Assembly (NCBI GenBank): GCA_027003075.1
Contig: JALWYV010000031.1
Location: forward strand, 1-55,346
Length of the DNA stretch: 55,346 nt
Reading direction: 5' to 3'
From: Caldifarciminota bacterium
GTDB lineage: Bacteria; Hydrothermota; Hydrothermia; LBFQ01
Shown here: piece after piece, positions 16,218-25,128 of the stretch
Layout of the letters: each line of letters starts with the position of its first letter
How positions within the stretch are numbered: the first letter of the stretch is position 1
Notes under the pieces: generated by a model
Seen by the model: the letters and a program-made list of their open reading frames with translations, nothing else
Database searches by the model: none
Told to the model about the DNA's origin: nothing
Program-made: the position numbers and the translations under genes

Positions 16218-16227
16218 TCGGGGAAGG

Positions 16228-16233
16228 ATTTTA
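16228..16233 (-). promoter_or_regulatory. -10 box of the pyrB operon (leaderless)
   Basis: TAAAAT on the minus strand, 10 nt before the ATG at 16217. Confidence 0.5.
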
Positions 16234-16324
16234 AGGGGGACTACACGTCCGATCGGTTTTGTAATAACGCTCCACAACCTCGCCCCTATTAAACGGGACC
16301 GGATAATCTGTAAGGTGTTACGGA

Positions 16325-16342
16325 GGGGGGGATATCCCCCCC
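16325..16342 (-). terminator. G7-ATAT-C7 hairpin behind fadD
   Basis: Seven G, ATAT, seven C, forming a perfect GC stem 5 bp after the fadD stop. No T-run follows on the minus strand, so it is not a classic intrinsic terminator; it may stabilise the fadD mRNA end or separate fadD from pyrB. Confidence 0.4.
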
Positions 16343-16346
16343 TTTC

Positions 16347-18017
16347 CTATCCCTGCTTCTTTTCCTCCTCTTCCCTCAACTTCCTTCGGAGGACCTTCCC
16401 TATGAAGGTCTTGGGCAGTTCGTCCCTGAACTCTATCTCCTTGGGACACTTGTACTTGGCCAGTCTCTGGCGGCAGAACTCTATGAGTTCCTCTTCGGTC
16501 GCCGTGGCACCTTCCTTGAGGACGACGAAGGCCTTGACTCGCTCACCCGTCTTGGGATCGGGTACCCCTACGACGGCCACCTCCTTAACCGCTGGATGAT
16601 GGAAGAACACCTCCTCAACCTCCCTCGGATAGACGTTGTACCCGGAGACGATGATCATGTCCTTCTTTCGGTCCACGATGTAGAAGTAGCCGTCCTCGTC
16701 CATCTTCGCTATGTCCCCGGTGTACAGCCAGCCGTTGCGCAGAACCTTGGCAGTTTCCTCCGGCCTGTTCCAGTACCCCTTCATCACCTGCGGCCCCTTA
16801 ACTATCAGCTCGCCCGGCTCTCCGATAGGCATCTCCTTCTCACCAGTCTCAACGTCCACGATCTTAGCGTCGGTGTCGGGGAAAGGTATACCTATGCTGC
16901 CGGCCTTGTTCAGGCCCATGATGGGGTTGGCGTGGGTAACCGGTGAGGCCTCCGATAGACCGTACCCTTCAACTAACTTCGCTCCGGTGAGCCTCTCAAA
17001 CTCCTCCTTCACCTTTACCGGCAGAGGGGCGGACCCGGATATACAGGCCTTGACGGAGGAGAGGTCGTACTTCCCAACGTCGGGCATGTTTATGATGTCT
17101 ATGTATATCTTAGGGGCGCCGGGGAATAGGGTTACGCGGTGCTTCTCTATGAGTTTGACCACCTGTTTAACGTTGAAGCGGGGAACGAGGATTATCTTGG
17201 ATCCGGTCAGGGTTGAGAAGTTCATCGCCACCGTCATGCCGTAGACGTGGAAGAAGGGCAGGACTGCGAGGATGGTCTCCTTACCCCACTCCAGATTGGG
17301 GAACCAGTGGATGGTCTGGTAGGCGTTTACGACCAGGTTGTAGTGAGTCAGCATTACGGCCTTGGGGAATCCGGTCGTACCGCCAGTGTACTGGAAGAGG
17401 GCGACGTCCTCCTTCGGGTCTATGGAAACGTCCGGCGGGTTTATCGGGTACCTCAGAAGTTCCTGAAAGGCGAAAATTCCTTCCCCTTTCGGTATGCCCG
17501 TGGGTAGTCCCTTTATCTTCATACGGAGCTTGTACCCCAGACCGAGGAGGGTGGGCATGTACTCTGCGAGGGAGGTGTATATCACCCGTTTGAGGGGGGT
17601 CTTATCCTTTACCTCCTCCACTTTGGGGCGAAGGATCGCGAGGGTGATTATGGTCTCGGCCCCGGAGTCTTTGAGGATATGCTCCAGCTCGTAGGGCATG
17701 TACAGGGGGTTCGTCTGTACGACTATGGCACCGAGCTTCAGGACGGCGTAGAAGGAGATCATGAACTGGGGAGAGTTGGGAAGCATAAGGGCAACCCTGT
17801 CCCCTTTACGGATGCCCAGGTCGTAAAGGGCGGTGGCCATGCGATCTATGGATTTCTGGAACTCCTCGTACGTGATGTCGGTCTTCATGAAGTGTATGGC
17901 GATATTTCTCGCGTGTTCCTTCGCCTTCTCCTCAACCAGCTGAGGGAGGGGCACCTCCGGATAGTCAATACTCCGGGGTACCCCCTCGTCATAAAATCTA
18001 TACCACGGTCTGTTCAT
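16347..18017 (-). CDS. fadD: Long-chain fatty acid-CoA ligase
   Basis: 556 residues, AMP-forming acyl-CoA synthetase that activates long-chain fatty acids with ATP and CoA. Signature P-loop-like motif YTGGTTGFPKAVMLTH; later GYGLSEASPVTH, GWLYTGDIAKMDEDGY, and near the C-terminus GYNVYPREVEE and KTFIGKVLRRKL with the catalytic Lys. It follows the acyl-CoA dehydrogenase gene by 4 bp, so the two first steps of beta-oxidation are co-transcribed. Confidence 0.95.
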   Translation of the reverse strand: MNRPWYRFYDEGVPRSIDYPEVPLPQLVEEKAKEHARNIAIHFMKTDITYEEFQKSIDRMATALYDLGIRKGDRVALMLPNSPQFMISFYAVLKLGAIVVQTNPLYMPYELEHILKDSGAETIITLAILRPKVEEVKDKTPLKRVIYTSLAEYMPTLLGLGYKLRMKIKGLPTGIPKGEGIFAFQELLRYPINPPDVSIDPKEDVALFQYTGGTTGFPKAVMLTHYNLVVNAYQTIHWFPNLEWGKETILAVLPFFHVYGMTVAMNFSTLTGSKIILVPRFNVKQVVKLIEKHRVTLFPGAPKIYIDIINMPDVGKYDLSSVKACISGSAPLPVKVKEEFERLTGAKLVEGYGLSEASPVTHANPIMGLNKAGSIGIPFPDTDAKIVDVETGEKEMPIGEPGELIVKGPQVMKGYWNRPEETAKVLRNGWLYTGDIAKMDEDGYFYIVDRKKDMIIVSGYNVYPREVEEVFFHHPAVKEVAVVGVPDPKTGERVKAFVVLKEGATATEEELIEFCRQRLAKYKCPKEIEFRDELPKTFIGKVLRRKLREEEEKKQG

Positions 18018-18021
18018 GTCT

Positions 18022-19797
18022 CTATTCCGTGAAAAGGTACTTACCCGCTTCTATAACCTTATCGGCCACGCTACGGCGTATTATAACGGCGTTGGGTGGT
18101 GTGAAAGGACGGGTGAGCTTTCGTACGGTGGATATGAGGGTCTTCAGCTCGTCCCCCTCTGCCATGTAGGGCAGGAAGTCGTACGCCCTCCTCTCAATGT
18201 ACTTCATGGCGTCGTAGGCGTAGAGTTCCACGAGAGAGTGCATCGTGGAATCACCACCCTTGAGGGCACGTAGAAGTACGCTCTCAAGACCGTAGACGGC
18301 GGTGACGATGTCGGCGAGACCTCCGAGGACCTCCTGCTCGTCCCTTATGTTCTCCCTGAACTTGTCGGCCGCCACTGCGGCTATGGTGAGGGCTATCCTC
18401 TTGGCCATCTGGAGGGCGAACTTGGGTTCGGACAGCGGCCCTTCGGGTCTGGGCAACATGGTTGGCATGAGGGTCACGGTCTCCTTCGCCACCTTTGCGG
18501 CCACCGGGACAAGGGGAATGAGACCTTTCATCGCCCGTCGCATGAGCATCCCCGGTATCAGTAGGCGGTTTATCTCGTTGGTACCCTCAAATATGCGGTT
18601 TATACGGGAGTCCCTGTAGAACCTTTCGGCCGGGTACTCGGATATGAAGCCGTAACCTCCGAATATCTGGACGGTCTCGTCTACCACGTAGTCTAACATC
18701 TCGGAGCCGAAGACCTTTACGATGGAGCTCTCAACGGCGTACTCGGCCACGGCGTCCCACGCTTTCCTGTGGTAGTCGGGATCCTCAGGGTTTAGCTCTT
18801 CCATGGCCTCGTCTAAGAGTCCGGCGAGGCGATAGACCATGGACTCCGCCACGAACAGGCGGAGGGTCATGTTGGCGAGTTTTTCCTTTATCAGGCCGAA
18901 GTTGGCTATGGGCTGTCCGAACTGCACCCTCTCTTTGGCGTACTTTACGGCCGTCTGCAGAGCGTACTTGGCCGCTCCAACGGCTCCGACACCGAGTTTG
19001 TACCTTCCTATGTTCAGGATACCGAAGGCTATGTGGTGTCCCTTGCCTATCTCACCGAGGACGTTCTCAACGGGCACCTTTGCGTTGTCAAACGTTATGG
19101 CCCGCGTTGACGACCCCTTTATGCCCATCTTCTTCTCCTCCGGGCCGAACTCCATGCCGGGGGTATCCCTCTCCACTATGAAGGCCGTGAACTTCTCACC
19201 GTCCACCTTGGCGAAGACGGTGAAGACGTCAGCTATGGCCGTGTTGGTTATGAACTGCTTGTTGCCGTTCAGGATGTAGTACTTCCCGTCGTCGGACAGG
19301 GTGGCTTTGGTCTTTATGTTCATGGCGTCCGATCCGGCGTTGGGTTCGGTGAGGGCGTAGGCTCCTATGAGTTCCCCCGTGGCCAGTCCGGGCAGGTACT
19401 TCTGTTTCTGATCCTCGTTCCCGAAGAAGACGATGGGAAGGGTTCCTATACCCGTGTGGGCGCCCCACGTCACGCTGAAAGAACCCTGTTTTGACATCTT
19501 TTCGGCTATCAGCATTGAGGAAACTTTGTCCAGTTCAAGGCCGCCGTACTTTTCGGGGACGTCGGCCGCAAGGAGTCCCAGTTCACCGGCCTTTTTCATG
19601 AGGGAGCGGAGAAGTTCAAAGTCCTGTGCCTCTATGCGTTCGGTGTTGGGCAGGACCTCCTTCTCCATGAACTCGTCGGCACTTCTGGCCAGCATCTTAT
19701 GCTCATCGGTGAAATCTTCCGGCGTGAACGCCTCCTGTACCGGAGTTTCCTCCAGAAGAAAGCCTCCTCCTCTCTTGTATACGGGTTTCTCTGCCAT
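18022..19797 (-). CDS. Acyl-CoA dehydrogenase (long form)
   Basis: FAD-dependent oxidation of acyl-CoA to trans-2-enoyl-CoA. 591 residues, the long form with a C-terminal extension of about 180 residues beyond the core, as in Bacillus-type FadE. Motifs: ALTEPNAGSDAMN, NGNKQFITN, and near the C-terminus of the core QIFGGYGFISEYPAERFYRD and RIFEGTNEINRL. I start at MAEKPVYK (19797), 10 nt after TATAAT; the open frame extends 39 nt further but across the -10 box. First gene of the pair with fadD. Confidence 0.95.
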   Translation of the reverse strand: MAEKPVYKRGGGFLLEETPVQEAFTPEDFTDEHKMLARSADEFMEKEVLPNTERIEAQDFELLRSLMKKAGELGLLAADVPEKYGGLELDKVSSMLIAEKMSKQGSFSVTWGAHTGIGTLPIVFFGNEDQKQKYLPGLATGELIGAYALTEPNAGSDAMNIKTKATLSDDGKYYILNGNKQFITNTAIADVFTVFAKVDGEKFTAFIVERDTPGMEFGPEEKKMGIKGSSTRAITFDNAKVPVENVLGEIGKGHHIAFGILNIGRYKLGVGAVGAAKYALQTAVKYAKERVQFGQPIANFGLIKEKLANMTLRLFVAESMVYRLAGLLDEAMEELNPEDPDYHRKAWDAVAEYAVESSIVKVFGSEMLDYVVDETVQIFGGYGFISEYPAERFYRDSRINRIFEGTNEINRLLIPGMLMRRAMKGLIPLVPVAAKVAKETVTLMPTMLPRPEGPLSEPKFALQMAKRIALTIAAVAADKFRENIRDEQEVLGGLADIVTAVYGLESVLLRALKGGDSTMHSLVELYAYDAMKYIERRAYDFLPYMAEGDELKTLISTVRKLTRPFTPPNAVIIRRSVADKVIEAGKYLFTE

Positions 19798-19807
19798 AAT
19801 CACCGGT

Positions 19808-19813
19808 ATTATA
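19808..19813 (-). promoter_or_regulatory. -10 box of the acyl-CoA dehydrogenase-fadD operon (leaderless)
   Basis: TATAAT on the minus strand, 10 nt before the ATG at 19797. Confidence 0.55.
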
Positions 19814-19862
19814 CGGCGGGAAACGACCTGCAACATGCGGAAAAATGTGTGTGATTTGTCAG

Positions 19863-19868
19863 TATAAT
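19863..19868 (+). promoter_or_regulatory. Possible -10 box of the OLD nuclease gene
   Basis: TATAAT on the plus strand, about 116 nt upstream of the OLD start, which would give a long AT-rich leader. A small inverted repeat TACTAT/ATAGTA (19898-19903, 19915-19920) lies between and could be an operator. No clear -35. Confidence 0.3.
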
Positions 19869-19984
19869 GGGGCTGCAGGGAGAAGATTCATACCTTATAC
19901 TATCTACTTGATTAATAGTACACGGACACCCTACAAAGATAAGGATAAGATTATTTGCACTTGGTATTAGAACCAGGAGGGAAA

Positions 19985-21868
19985 ATGAAAGTTAAAAAGT
20001 TGATATTAAGGAACTTTCGCATTTTTAAAGATGAGACCATCATAAAATTTGACGATTTAACTGCATTCATTGGTAAAAATGACATAGGTAAGTCAACTAT
20101 TTTAGATGCGCTAGATATCTTCTTTAATGGTAAAGAAGCCCAAAGTGGACTTGATAAGGAGGATATAAGTAGAGGTTCAGATAGCAACGACATATATATA
20201 AGTATAGTATTTAAAGATTTTCCACAGGAAATTCCTATTACTTCCAATGTTAGGGTAAATTTGAGAAAGTATTTTCTATTAAACAAAGACAATTTTTTAG
20301 AGATATGCAAAATTTTCCCTGACGGTAGCTTAAATAAAGTAAAGACGTTTATCGTAGCTAATTTTCCATCAGATGAAATTATTAAAGATATATGGTCTCT
20401 CTCATCTTCAAAATTAAGAAAAACTGCCATGGATTTAGGAATACATTTAGAAGATCAATTAAGCGATATAGAAATTATTAGGAATATATTGTATTATTTT
20501 ACAGGAAAACAGAATATTTATCTATACGAGAAATTAATTCCATTAGATAAAGGTCGGGCTAGGTTAATTTTTGAAGGAATAAAACGATATTTTCCAATAT
20601 ATACTCTATTCAAAGCAGATAGACGAAATGTTGATCAGGACGTTGAAATCCAAAACCCTATGAAAATAGCAATTAAAAGAGCTTTAAAGCGTGATGAAAT
20701 CCAAGAGAAACTTAAAGAAGTCAAAGAAAAAATAGAAGAAGAAGTGAGGCAAATAGCAAATGATACTATTGATAAGCTAAGAGATATGAATCCCGAGATA
20801 GCACAACAGTTAAGTCCTAAAATTCCTGAACCAAAATGGGAGGGAGCATTTAAAGGTATAACTATAAGCAGTGATGAAGATATCCCTCTGAATAAAAGAG
20901 GAAGTGGTGTACGTAGATTAATCTTGCTTAGTTTCCTAAGGGCAGAAGCTGAGAAGAAAAAGGAAGAGAAGAATGCCCCTCATATTATATATGCTTTTGA
21001 GGAACCAGAAATATCTCAACATCCTGACCATCAGAAAAAACTAATTAATGCACTTGTGAAATTATCCCAAAAGGATGATGTACAGATAATTTTGACAACT
21101 CATAGCCCAGGTATTGCCGGATTATTATCTACGGAAAGCTTAAGATTTTTACATAAAGATATAAATGGGAGAGTAATTGTTGAGGAAGGTTCTAATGATG
21201 AAATTTTAGATAAAATAGCTGAAAGCTTGGGGGTGTTACCAACTATTGATCAAGATAGTATTAATCATTTAAAGTTAATTGTATGTGTAGAAGGCCCAAA
21301 TGATATAGAGTTTTTCAAAAGACTTGGTAGAATAGTTCATGATAAATTAAAAATTGATTTTGAAAATGATAAAAGGGTAATTATACTTCCATTGGGTGGA
21401 TCCACCTTAAAACATTGGGTTGATAATCATTATTTAAGAAAATTAGGCAAACCAGAGATCCATATTTATGATGGAGATAAAAATAAAGGTAAATATAAAA
21501 CAGAATTTGTAAAGATCAGTAATCGTGGGGATGGAAGTAGAGTATTTATTACTAGGAAAAGAGAAATTGAAAACTATGTACATCCTAAGGTTATAAAAGA
21601 TATCTTTAGATTAAACGATGAGGAATTATTAAGTCTAATAGATTTAACAAATCCTGATTGGATTAAAAAGTGGGATACTATGGATATACCAAAAGAAATA
21701 ATGAGTATTTACTCCAAAAAAGGGTGGAGTATACAAGAAAATAATGTTAAAGAAAAAATATGTACTAAAGGTATAGAAAATATGAGTATTGAATTTTTTG
21801 AAGAATTAGAGGCTTATGATGAAATTGAAGAGTGGTTTGAGGCCATGAAGGGAATCATTGAGCATTAG
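19985..21868 (+). CDS. OLD-family ATP-dependent nuclease (AAA ATPase plus TOPRIM)
   Basis: 627 residues. N-terminal ABC/SMC-type ATPase: Walker A GKNDIGKST at 30-38, signature-like RGSGVRRLILLSFL, Walker B IIYAFEEPEIS, and TTHSPG. The C-terminal TOPRIM nuclease domain has CVEGPND with Glu436 and YDGDK with Asp496/Asp498. Stand-alone (class 1-like): no UvrD-type helicase (GajB) adjoins. Family members act in phage defence. The gene is clearly more AT-rich than its surroundings, and unlike neighbours it has a strong Shine-Dalgarno sequence (AGGAGG) before its ATG, both pointing to acquisition by transfer. A TTG 30 nt upstream was rejected as start. Confidence 0.88.
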   Translation: MKVKKLILRNFRIFKDETIIKFDDLTAFIGKNDIGKSTILDALDIFFNGKEAQSGLDKEDISRGSDSNDIYISIVFKDFPQEIPITSNVRVNLRKYFLLNKDNFLEICKIFPDGSLNKVKTFIVANFPSDEIIKDIWSLSSSKLRKTAMDLGIHLEDQLSDIEIIRNILYYFTGKQNIYLYEKLIPLDKGRARLIFEGIKRYFPIYTLFKADRRNVDQDVEIQNPMKIAIKRALKRDEIQEKLKEVKEKIEEEVRQIANDTIDKLRDMNPEIAQQLSPKIPEPKWEGAFKGITISSDEDIPLNKRGSGVRRLILLSFLRAEAEKKKEEKNAPHIIYAFEEPEISQHPDHQKKLINALVKLSQKDDVQIILTTHSPGIAGLLSTESLRFLHKDINGRVIVEEGSNDEILDKIAESLGVLPTIDQDSINHLKLIVCVEGPNDIEFFKRLGRIVHDKLKIDFENDKRVIILPLGGSTLKHWVDNHYLRKLGKPEIHIYDGDKNKGKYKTEFVKISNRGDGSRVFITRKREIENYVHPKVIKDIFRLNDEELLSLIDLTNPDWIKKWDTMDIPKEIMSIYSKKGWSIQENNVKEKICTKGIENMSIEFFEELEAYDEIEEWFEAMKGIIEH

Positions 21869-21908
21869 GTGATAAACTTTATAGTCCCAGATACTCCCCA
21901 CCCAGCCG

Positions 21909-21914
21909 TAGAAT
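21909..21914 (+). promoter_or_regulatory. -10 box of the lipoprotein-nurA-kdsA operon (leaderless)
   Basis: TAGAAT, 9 nt before the ATG at 21924. Confidence 0.5.
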
Positions 21915-21923
21915 TACAGAGTT

Positions 21924-22649
21924 ATGAGGAGAGTGTTTGTTTTAAGTTCTCTGGTTCTGCTGGCGCTCGCCGGCTGCAAGGATGAGGTTTCCCTCACCCA
22001 TACCCACGTTTTCGGCACGGGGGGTGCCGTCGGGCCCGCTCTGACCACGCTCACGGCCCTGATCCCTTCCGAGTACGGCAGCGTTCCTATGCCCGGAGGT
22101 ATGGACACCCTCACCTACGAGTCCGCCTTCTTCAAGATCTTAGTGGACCTTCAGGAGTACGGGGAGGCCGACGTTAAGGTGGGGGACGTATCCCTTACCT
22201 ATCAGTCGGACAAGGGCCTTTACATGGCTCTGGACTCTTCCGGCGCCCCCGTTGAGGTGTCGCTGGCCGGAGGTACGCAGGTCAACATAACCGTACCCAA
22301 GTACAGCGAGCGTATATCCTTCACCCTGCCCGCCGTCTCACCTCCCGACACGGTCATGGTTGACACCCTCGTACATGCTCAGGGTGATAGCATAAGGGTC
22401 TCGTGGTCCCCGGTGAACGACGTGGACTCTGTTCAGGTCTTCTTCAAACTCGCCGACAGGGACCCCTACATAAAGAACCTCCCGCCTACGGATACCGTCT
22501 TTTACATTCCTGCCGCGAAAGTTGACACTACCGGTACAGCCCTGATAATGGTGAACGTCCTTAAGCTGGTTAACATAGCCGAAGGACAGACGCCCTCCTA
22601 CATGATCATCGTTAAGGGTAAAGCCCTGCCTCCTGTCGTGATAGAGTGA
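21924..22649 (+). CDS. Lipoprotein of unknown function
   Basis: 241 residues with a type II signal peptide: MRR, hydrophobic core, lipobox LAGC with Cys18. The mature part is Thr/Val/Pro-rich and beta-like; the segment SIRVSWSPVNDVDSVQVFFK looks like a fibronectin type III-like strand pair. First gene of an operon with nurA and kdsA (3-bp gap to nurA). Confidence 0.8.
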   Translation: MRRVFVLSSLVLLALAGCKDEVSLTHTHVFGTGGAVGPALTTLTALIPSEYGSVPMPGGMDTLTYESAFFKILVDLQEYGEADVKVGDVSLTYQSDKGLYMALDSSGAPVEVSLAGGTQVNITVPKYSERISFTLPAVSPPDTVMVDTLVHAQGDSIRVSWSPVNDVDSVQVFFKLADRDPYIKNLPPTDTVFYIPAAKVDTTGTALIMVNVLKLVNIAEGQTPSYMIIVKGKALPPVVIE

Positions 22650-22652
22650 GGG

Positions 22653-23783
22653 ATGCACAGGTCGGTCTTTGAGGCCATCATAAGGTCAAGGGAGAGGCTG
22701 GCCAGAGTATTTGAGGAGAAGGAGAGGCCGGATTACGACCCGCAGTGGCTACCGTTGGAACCGTCCGAGGTACCCGATTCTGTAGTAGCGGTAGATGGCT
22801 CCAGAAACCAATCTCCTCGTACTTCCCACCTTATAGTAGCTATTACCGGCCTCTCCCTCCTTTTCTCCAAGGAAACGGAGCCGAGAGAGGAGGCTATCTC
22901 GCACGTTGATATACTGGAGCGGGGAATTTTTCGTCAGATGTTCTTGGATAACGTCCTAAGCACGTGGATGAAGTTGGCCGAGGTGAAATCCTTTTTAAAG
23001 CTCGCCTTGGATAGGGAAACCCTAGTCCTTATGGACGGTTCCTTCCTCGGCGACGTCATAAACCCCAAACCAACGGCCGAATGGATAGGCGCCCCCCTAT
23101 CAGAGGAGGATAAGGAACTTTTAACAGCTTTGGAAGACGAGCTGGCGAGTATGGGGGCCCACGAGGAGATTAAGGAGAACTTCCTCCGTTATCCCTTCGT
23201 ATCGCTGTCCATCATTGATAATTACGACCTACCCGGAGGTAAGGAACACAGATACATGGCTCTGGCCATTCTCCTGTATTACGAGCATCTTGAGGCTTTA
23301 AAGCGTCTTATATCCGGCGGGTGGAAGGTGCTGTTCGTATCCAAGAGGTCTACGTCCAACGATTTCATAAGGACGTGGGGATACCGGGGTATATATTCGG
23401 ACCAAGTCCTCTTCTCCCTCTTTACGCGGGGAATCGGTTTCGCATCGCCCTTGAAGGTTCGTCCGAGGGAGAAGGAAGAGGGTAGGACGCCCAAAAAGTA
23501 CGAGCTTAGGAGGGACTACGAGGATATCCTCAATACCGAGGTGCACGAGACCTTCGTAAGATTTTCCGATTACTCGCCTTTAACTTACAAGGTGGAGATT
23601 ATTGGAGTTTCCGAGGATGGGATCGGGGAGGTACTCTCCCAAGTTGCGGCTCTGTCTCCAAGCGGCTACCCGCTGCCCCTTGAGAAGGCCCATAAGGAAG
23701 TCGTAATAACCTACAGCGACATGGAGCTCATATCGCAGGCCATAGCTCCGATAGAGATGAGCGTCAGGGAGGCGTTGAAATGA
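22653..23783 (+). CDS. NurA-domain nuclease
   Basis: 376 residues. NurA proteins are Mn-dependent 5'-3' exonucleases/endonucleases that work with the HerA translocase in end resection. Motifs seen: VVAVDGSRN (catalytic Asp of motif I), LVLMDGSFLG, VSKRSTSND, and near the end YPLPLEKAHKEVVIT. No herA lies in the window. It is sandwiched between a lipoprotein gene and kdsA, whose start overlaps its stop (ATGA). The family call is good; its role in this operon is unknown. Confidence 0.8.
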   Translation: MHRSVFEAIIRSRERLARVFEEKERPDYDPQWLPLEPSEVPDSVVAVDGSRNQSPRTSHLIVAITGLSLLFSKETEPREEAISHVDILERGIFRQMFLDNVLSTWMKLAEVKSFLKLALDRETLVLMDGSFLGDVINPKPTAEWIGAPLSEEDKELLTALEDELASMGAHEEIKENFLRYPFVSLSIIDNYDLPGGKEHRYMALAILLYYEHLEALKRLISGGWKVLFVSKRSTSNDFIRTWGYRGIYSDQVLFSLFTRGIGFASPLKVRPREKEEGRTPKKYELRRDYEDILNTEVHETFVRFSDYSPLTYKVEIIGVSEDGIGEVLSQVAALSPSGYPLPLEKAHKEVVITYSDMELISQAIAPIEMSVREALK

Positions 23784-24580
23784 GGAAACCCTTCTTTATA
23801 GCCGGGCCGTGCGTCATAGAGGGCGAGGGGATGGTGATGGACGTCGCCCACGAACTCAAGGGCATCGCGGAGAGGTACGGCGTAAGTCTCTACTTCAAGG
23901 CCTCCTACGACAAGGCCAACCGCACGTCCATACAGAGCTTCAGGGGACCCGGCCTTGAGGAGGGTTTGAGAATACTCAAGAGGGTGAGGGAGGAGGTCGG
24001 CCTACCCGTCCTGACGGACGTACACGACCCCCACGACGTTCCGAGGGTGGGGGAGGTGGTAGACGTGGTGCAGATTCCGGCCTTCCTCTCCCGCCAGACC
24101 GACCTCCTTGTTGCCGCCGGAAGGACGGGCAAGGTGGTGAACATCAAGAAGGCCCAGTTCATGGCCCCGTGGGATGTGAAACATGCCGTTGAGAAGGTGA
24201 GGAGTACGGGGAACGGTGAGGTGTGGGTGACGGAGAGGGGTACCCTCTTCGGGTACGGGGACTTAGTGGTGGATATGCGGGGCCTCGTGTGGATGAGGAG
24301 GGACGGCCTCACGGTGGTGTACGACGCCACCCACTCCCTCCAGGTCCTTTCGGGCAGGGGGAAGGTATCCGGAGGCCACCGGGACCTGATAACCCACCTC
24401 CTCCGGGGTGCCATAGCCGTGGGGATAGACGGGATATTCGCCGAGGTGCATCCGGACCCGCCCCGCGCCCTATCCGACGCCGCTACCCAGTTCCCCCTCA
24501 AGGAATTCCCCCGCCTCGTGGAGATGGCCCTGGAGATCTACGAGGTGGCCCACCGCTGGTATGCTTTTGAGGTAAGATGA
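23780..24580 (+). CDS. kdsA: 3-deoxy-8-phosphooctulonate (KDO-8-P) synthase
   Basis: Condenses PEP with arabinose-5-phosphate to KDO-8-phosphate, the precursor of the LPS inner core, so the cell is probably LPS-bearing. 266 residues: IAGPCVIEGE, FKASYDKANRTS, SFRGPGLEEGL, TDVHD, QIPAFLSRQTDLL, DATHS, EVHPDPPRALSDAATQ. Cys11, the ATHS His, the Glu of EVHP and the Asp of SDAATQ are the ligand set of the metal-dependent class. ATGA overlap with nurA upstream and with the next gene downstream. Confidence 0.95.
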   Translation: MRKPFFIAGPCVIEGEGMVMDVAHELKGIAERYGVSLYFKASYDKANRTSIQSFRGPGLEEGLRILKRVREEVGLPVLTDVHDPHDVPRVGEVVDVVQIPAFLSRQTDLLVAAGRTGKVVNIKKAQFMAPWDVKHAVEKVRSTGNGEVWVTERGTLFGYGDLVVDMRGLVWMRRDGLTVVYDATHSLQVLSGRGKVSGGHRDLITHLLRGAIAVGIDGIFAEVHPDPPRALSDAATQFPLKEFPRLVEMALEIYEVAHRWYAFEVR

Positions 24581-25128
24581 TAATCTTCGTATCTCTCCTT
24601 GACGTTGGGTACTTCCCGGAGGTCAAACTCCTCGCCGCCAAGGGCGTAGAGGTCGGGAAGATAAGGGTACTCCCCTCAAAGACGGGGAGGGTGGAGGTTT
24701 CAGAGAATGGAATAAAAGTGGAGAAGAGGGATAGAACGCTCCTTCTCCTCGTTGATAGCCCGACAGACAGTGTCGTCCTCAAGGTGCCGAGGGGGATAGA
24801 CTTGGAGATGGCGACCCTAAGGAGCGAGGTTGAGGTTAGGGGGGTGAGCCTGAAGGCCATGGCCGTGAACGACGTCGCCGGCCGTCTAAGGATAAGGGGA
24901 GGGGAGTTCGGGGACCTCAGCTTAACCCTCGTAGATAGCGAGGTCCTGATGGAGGGGTGTAAGGTGGAGAGGATGGAGTTGGGGGCGATGGGTTCCCGCA
25001 TAACCGTAAGGAGGAGCCGGATAAACTCCCTCAACCTGAACGCCACCAGGGGGAAGATGATCTTAGAGGCCACCACCGTAAGGGAGTTTCACAAGACCGT
25101 AAAGGACTTTCGCGTAGTATGGCGGTGA
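24577..25128 (+). CDS. Hypothetical beta-structure protein (DUF4097-like pattern)
   Basis: 183 residues, no membrane segment. From residue 30 on, short hydrophobic strands alternate regularly (VEVRGVSLKAMAVNDVAGRL, RIRGGEFGDLSLTLVDSEV, SRITVRRSRINSLNLNATRG), as in stacked beta-solenoid proteins of the DUF4097 kind. Family assignment is tentative. It overlaps kdsA (ATGA) and the following kinase gene (10 nt). Confidence 0.65.
   Translation: MIIFVSLLDVGYFPEVKLLAAKGVEVGKIRVLPSKTGRVEVSENGIKVEKRDRTLLLLVDSPTDSVVLKVPRGIDLEMATLRSEVEVRGVSLKAMAVNDVAGRLRIRGGEFGDLSLTLVDSEVLMEGCKVERMELGAMGSRITVRRSRINSLNLNATRGKMILEATTVREFHKTVKDFRVVWR

Noticed and set aside
16218-16277. Longer pyrB start at TTG 16277
   Set aside because: The extra 20 residues lie upstream of the TAAAAT box and outside the usual family N-terminus.
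19798-19836. Longer acyl-CoA dehydrogenase start (TTG, 19836)
   Set aside because: The added codons cover the TATAAT promoter box; MAEKPVYK gives a leaderless start like its neighbours.
19955-19984. Longer OLD nuclease start (TTG, 19955)
   Set aside because: The ATG at 19985 has an ideal AGGAGG site and begins exactly at the conserved ATPase strand.
23780-24580. DAHP synthase (AroG/AroF-type) for the aldolase at 23780
   Set aside because: SFRGPGLEEG, AFLSRQTDLL and EVHPDPPRALSDAATQ fit KDO-8-P synthase rather than DAHP synthase.
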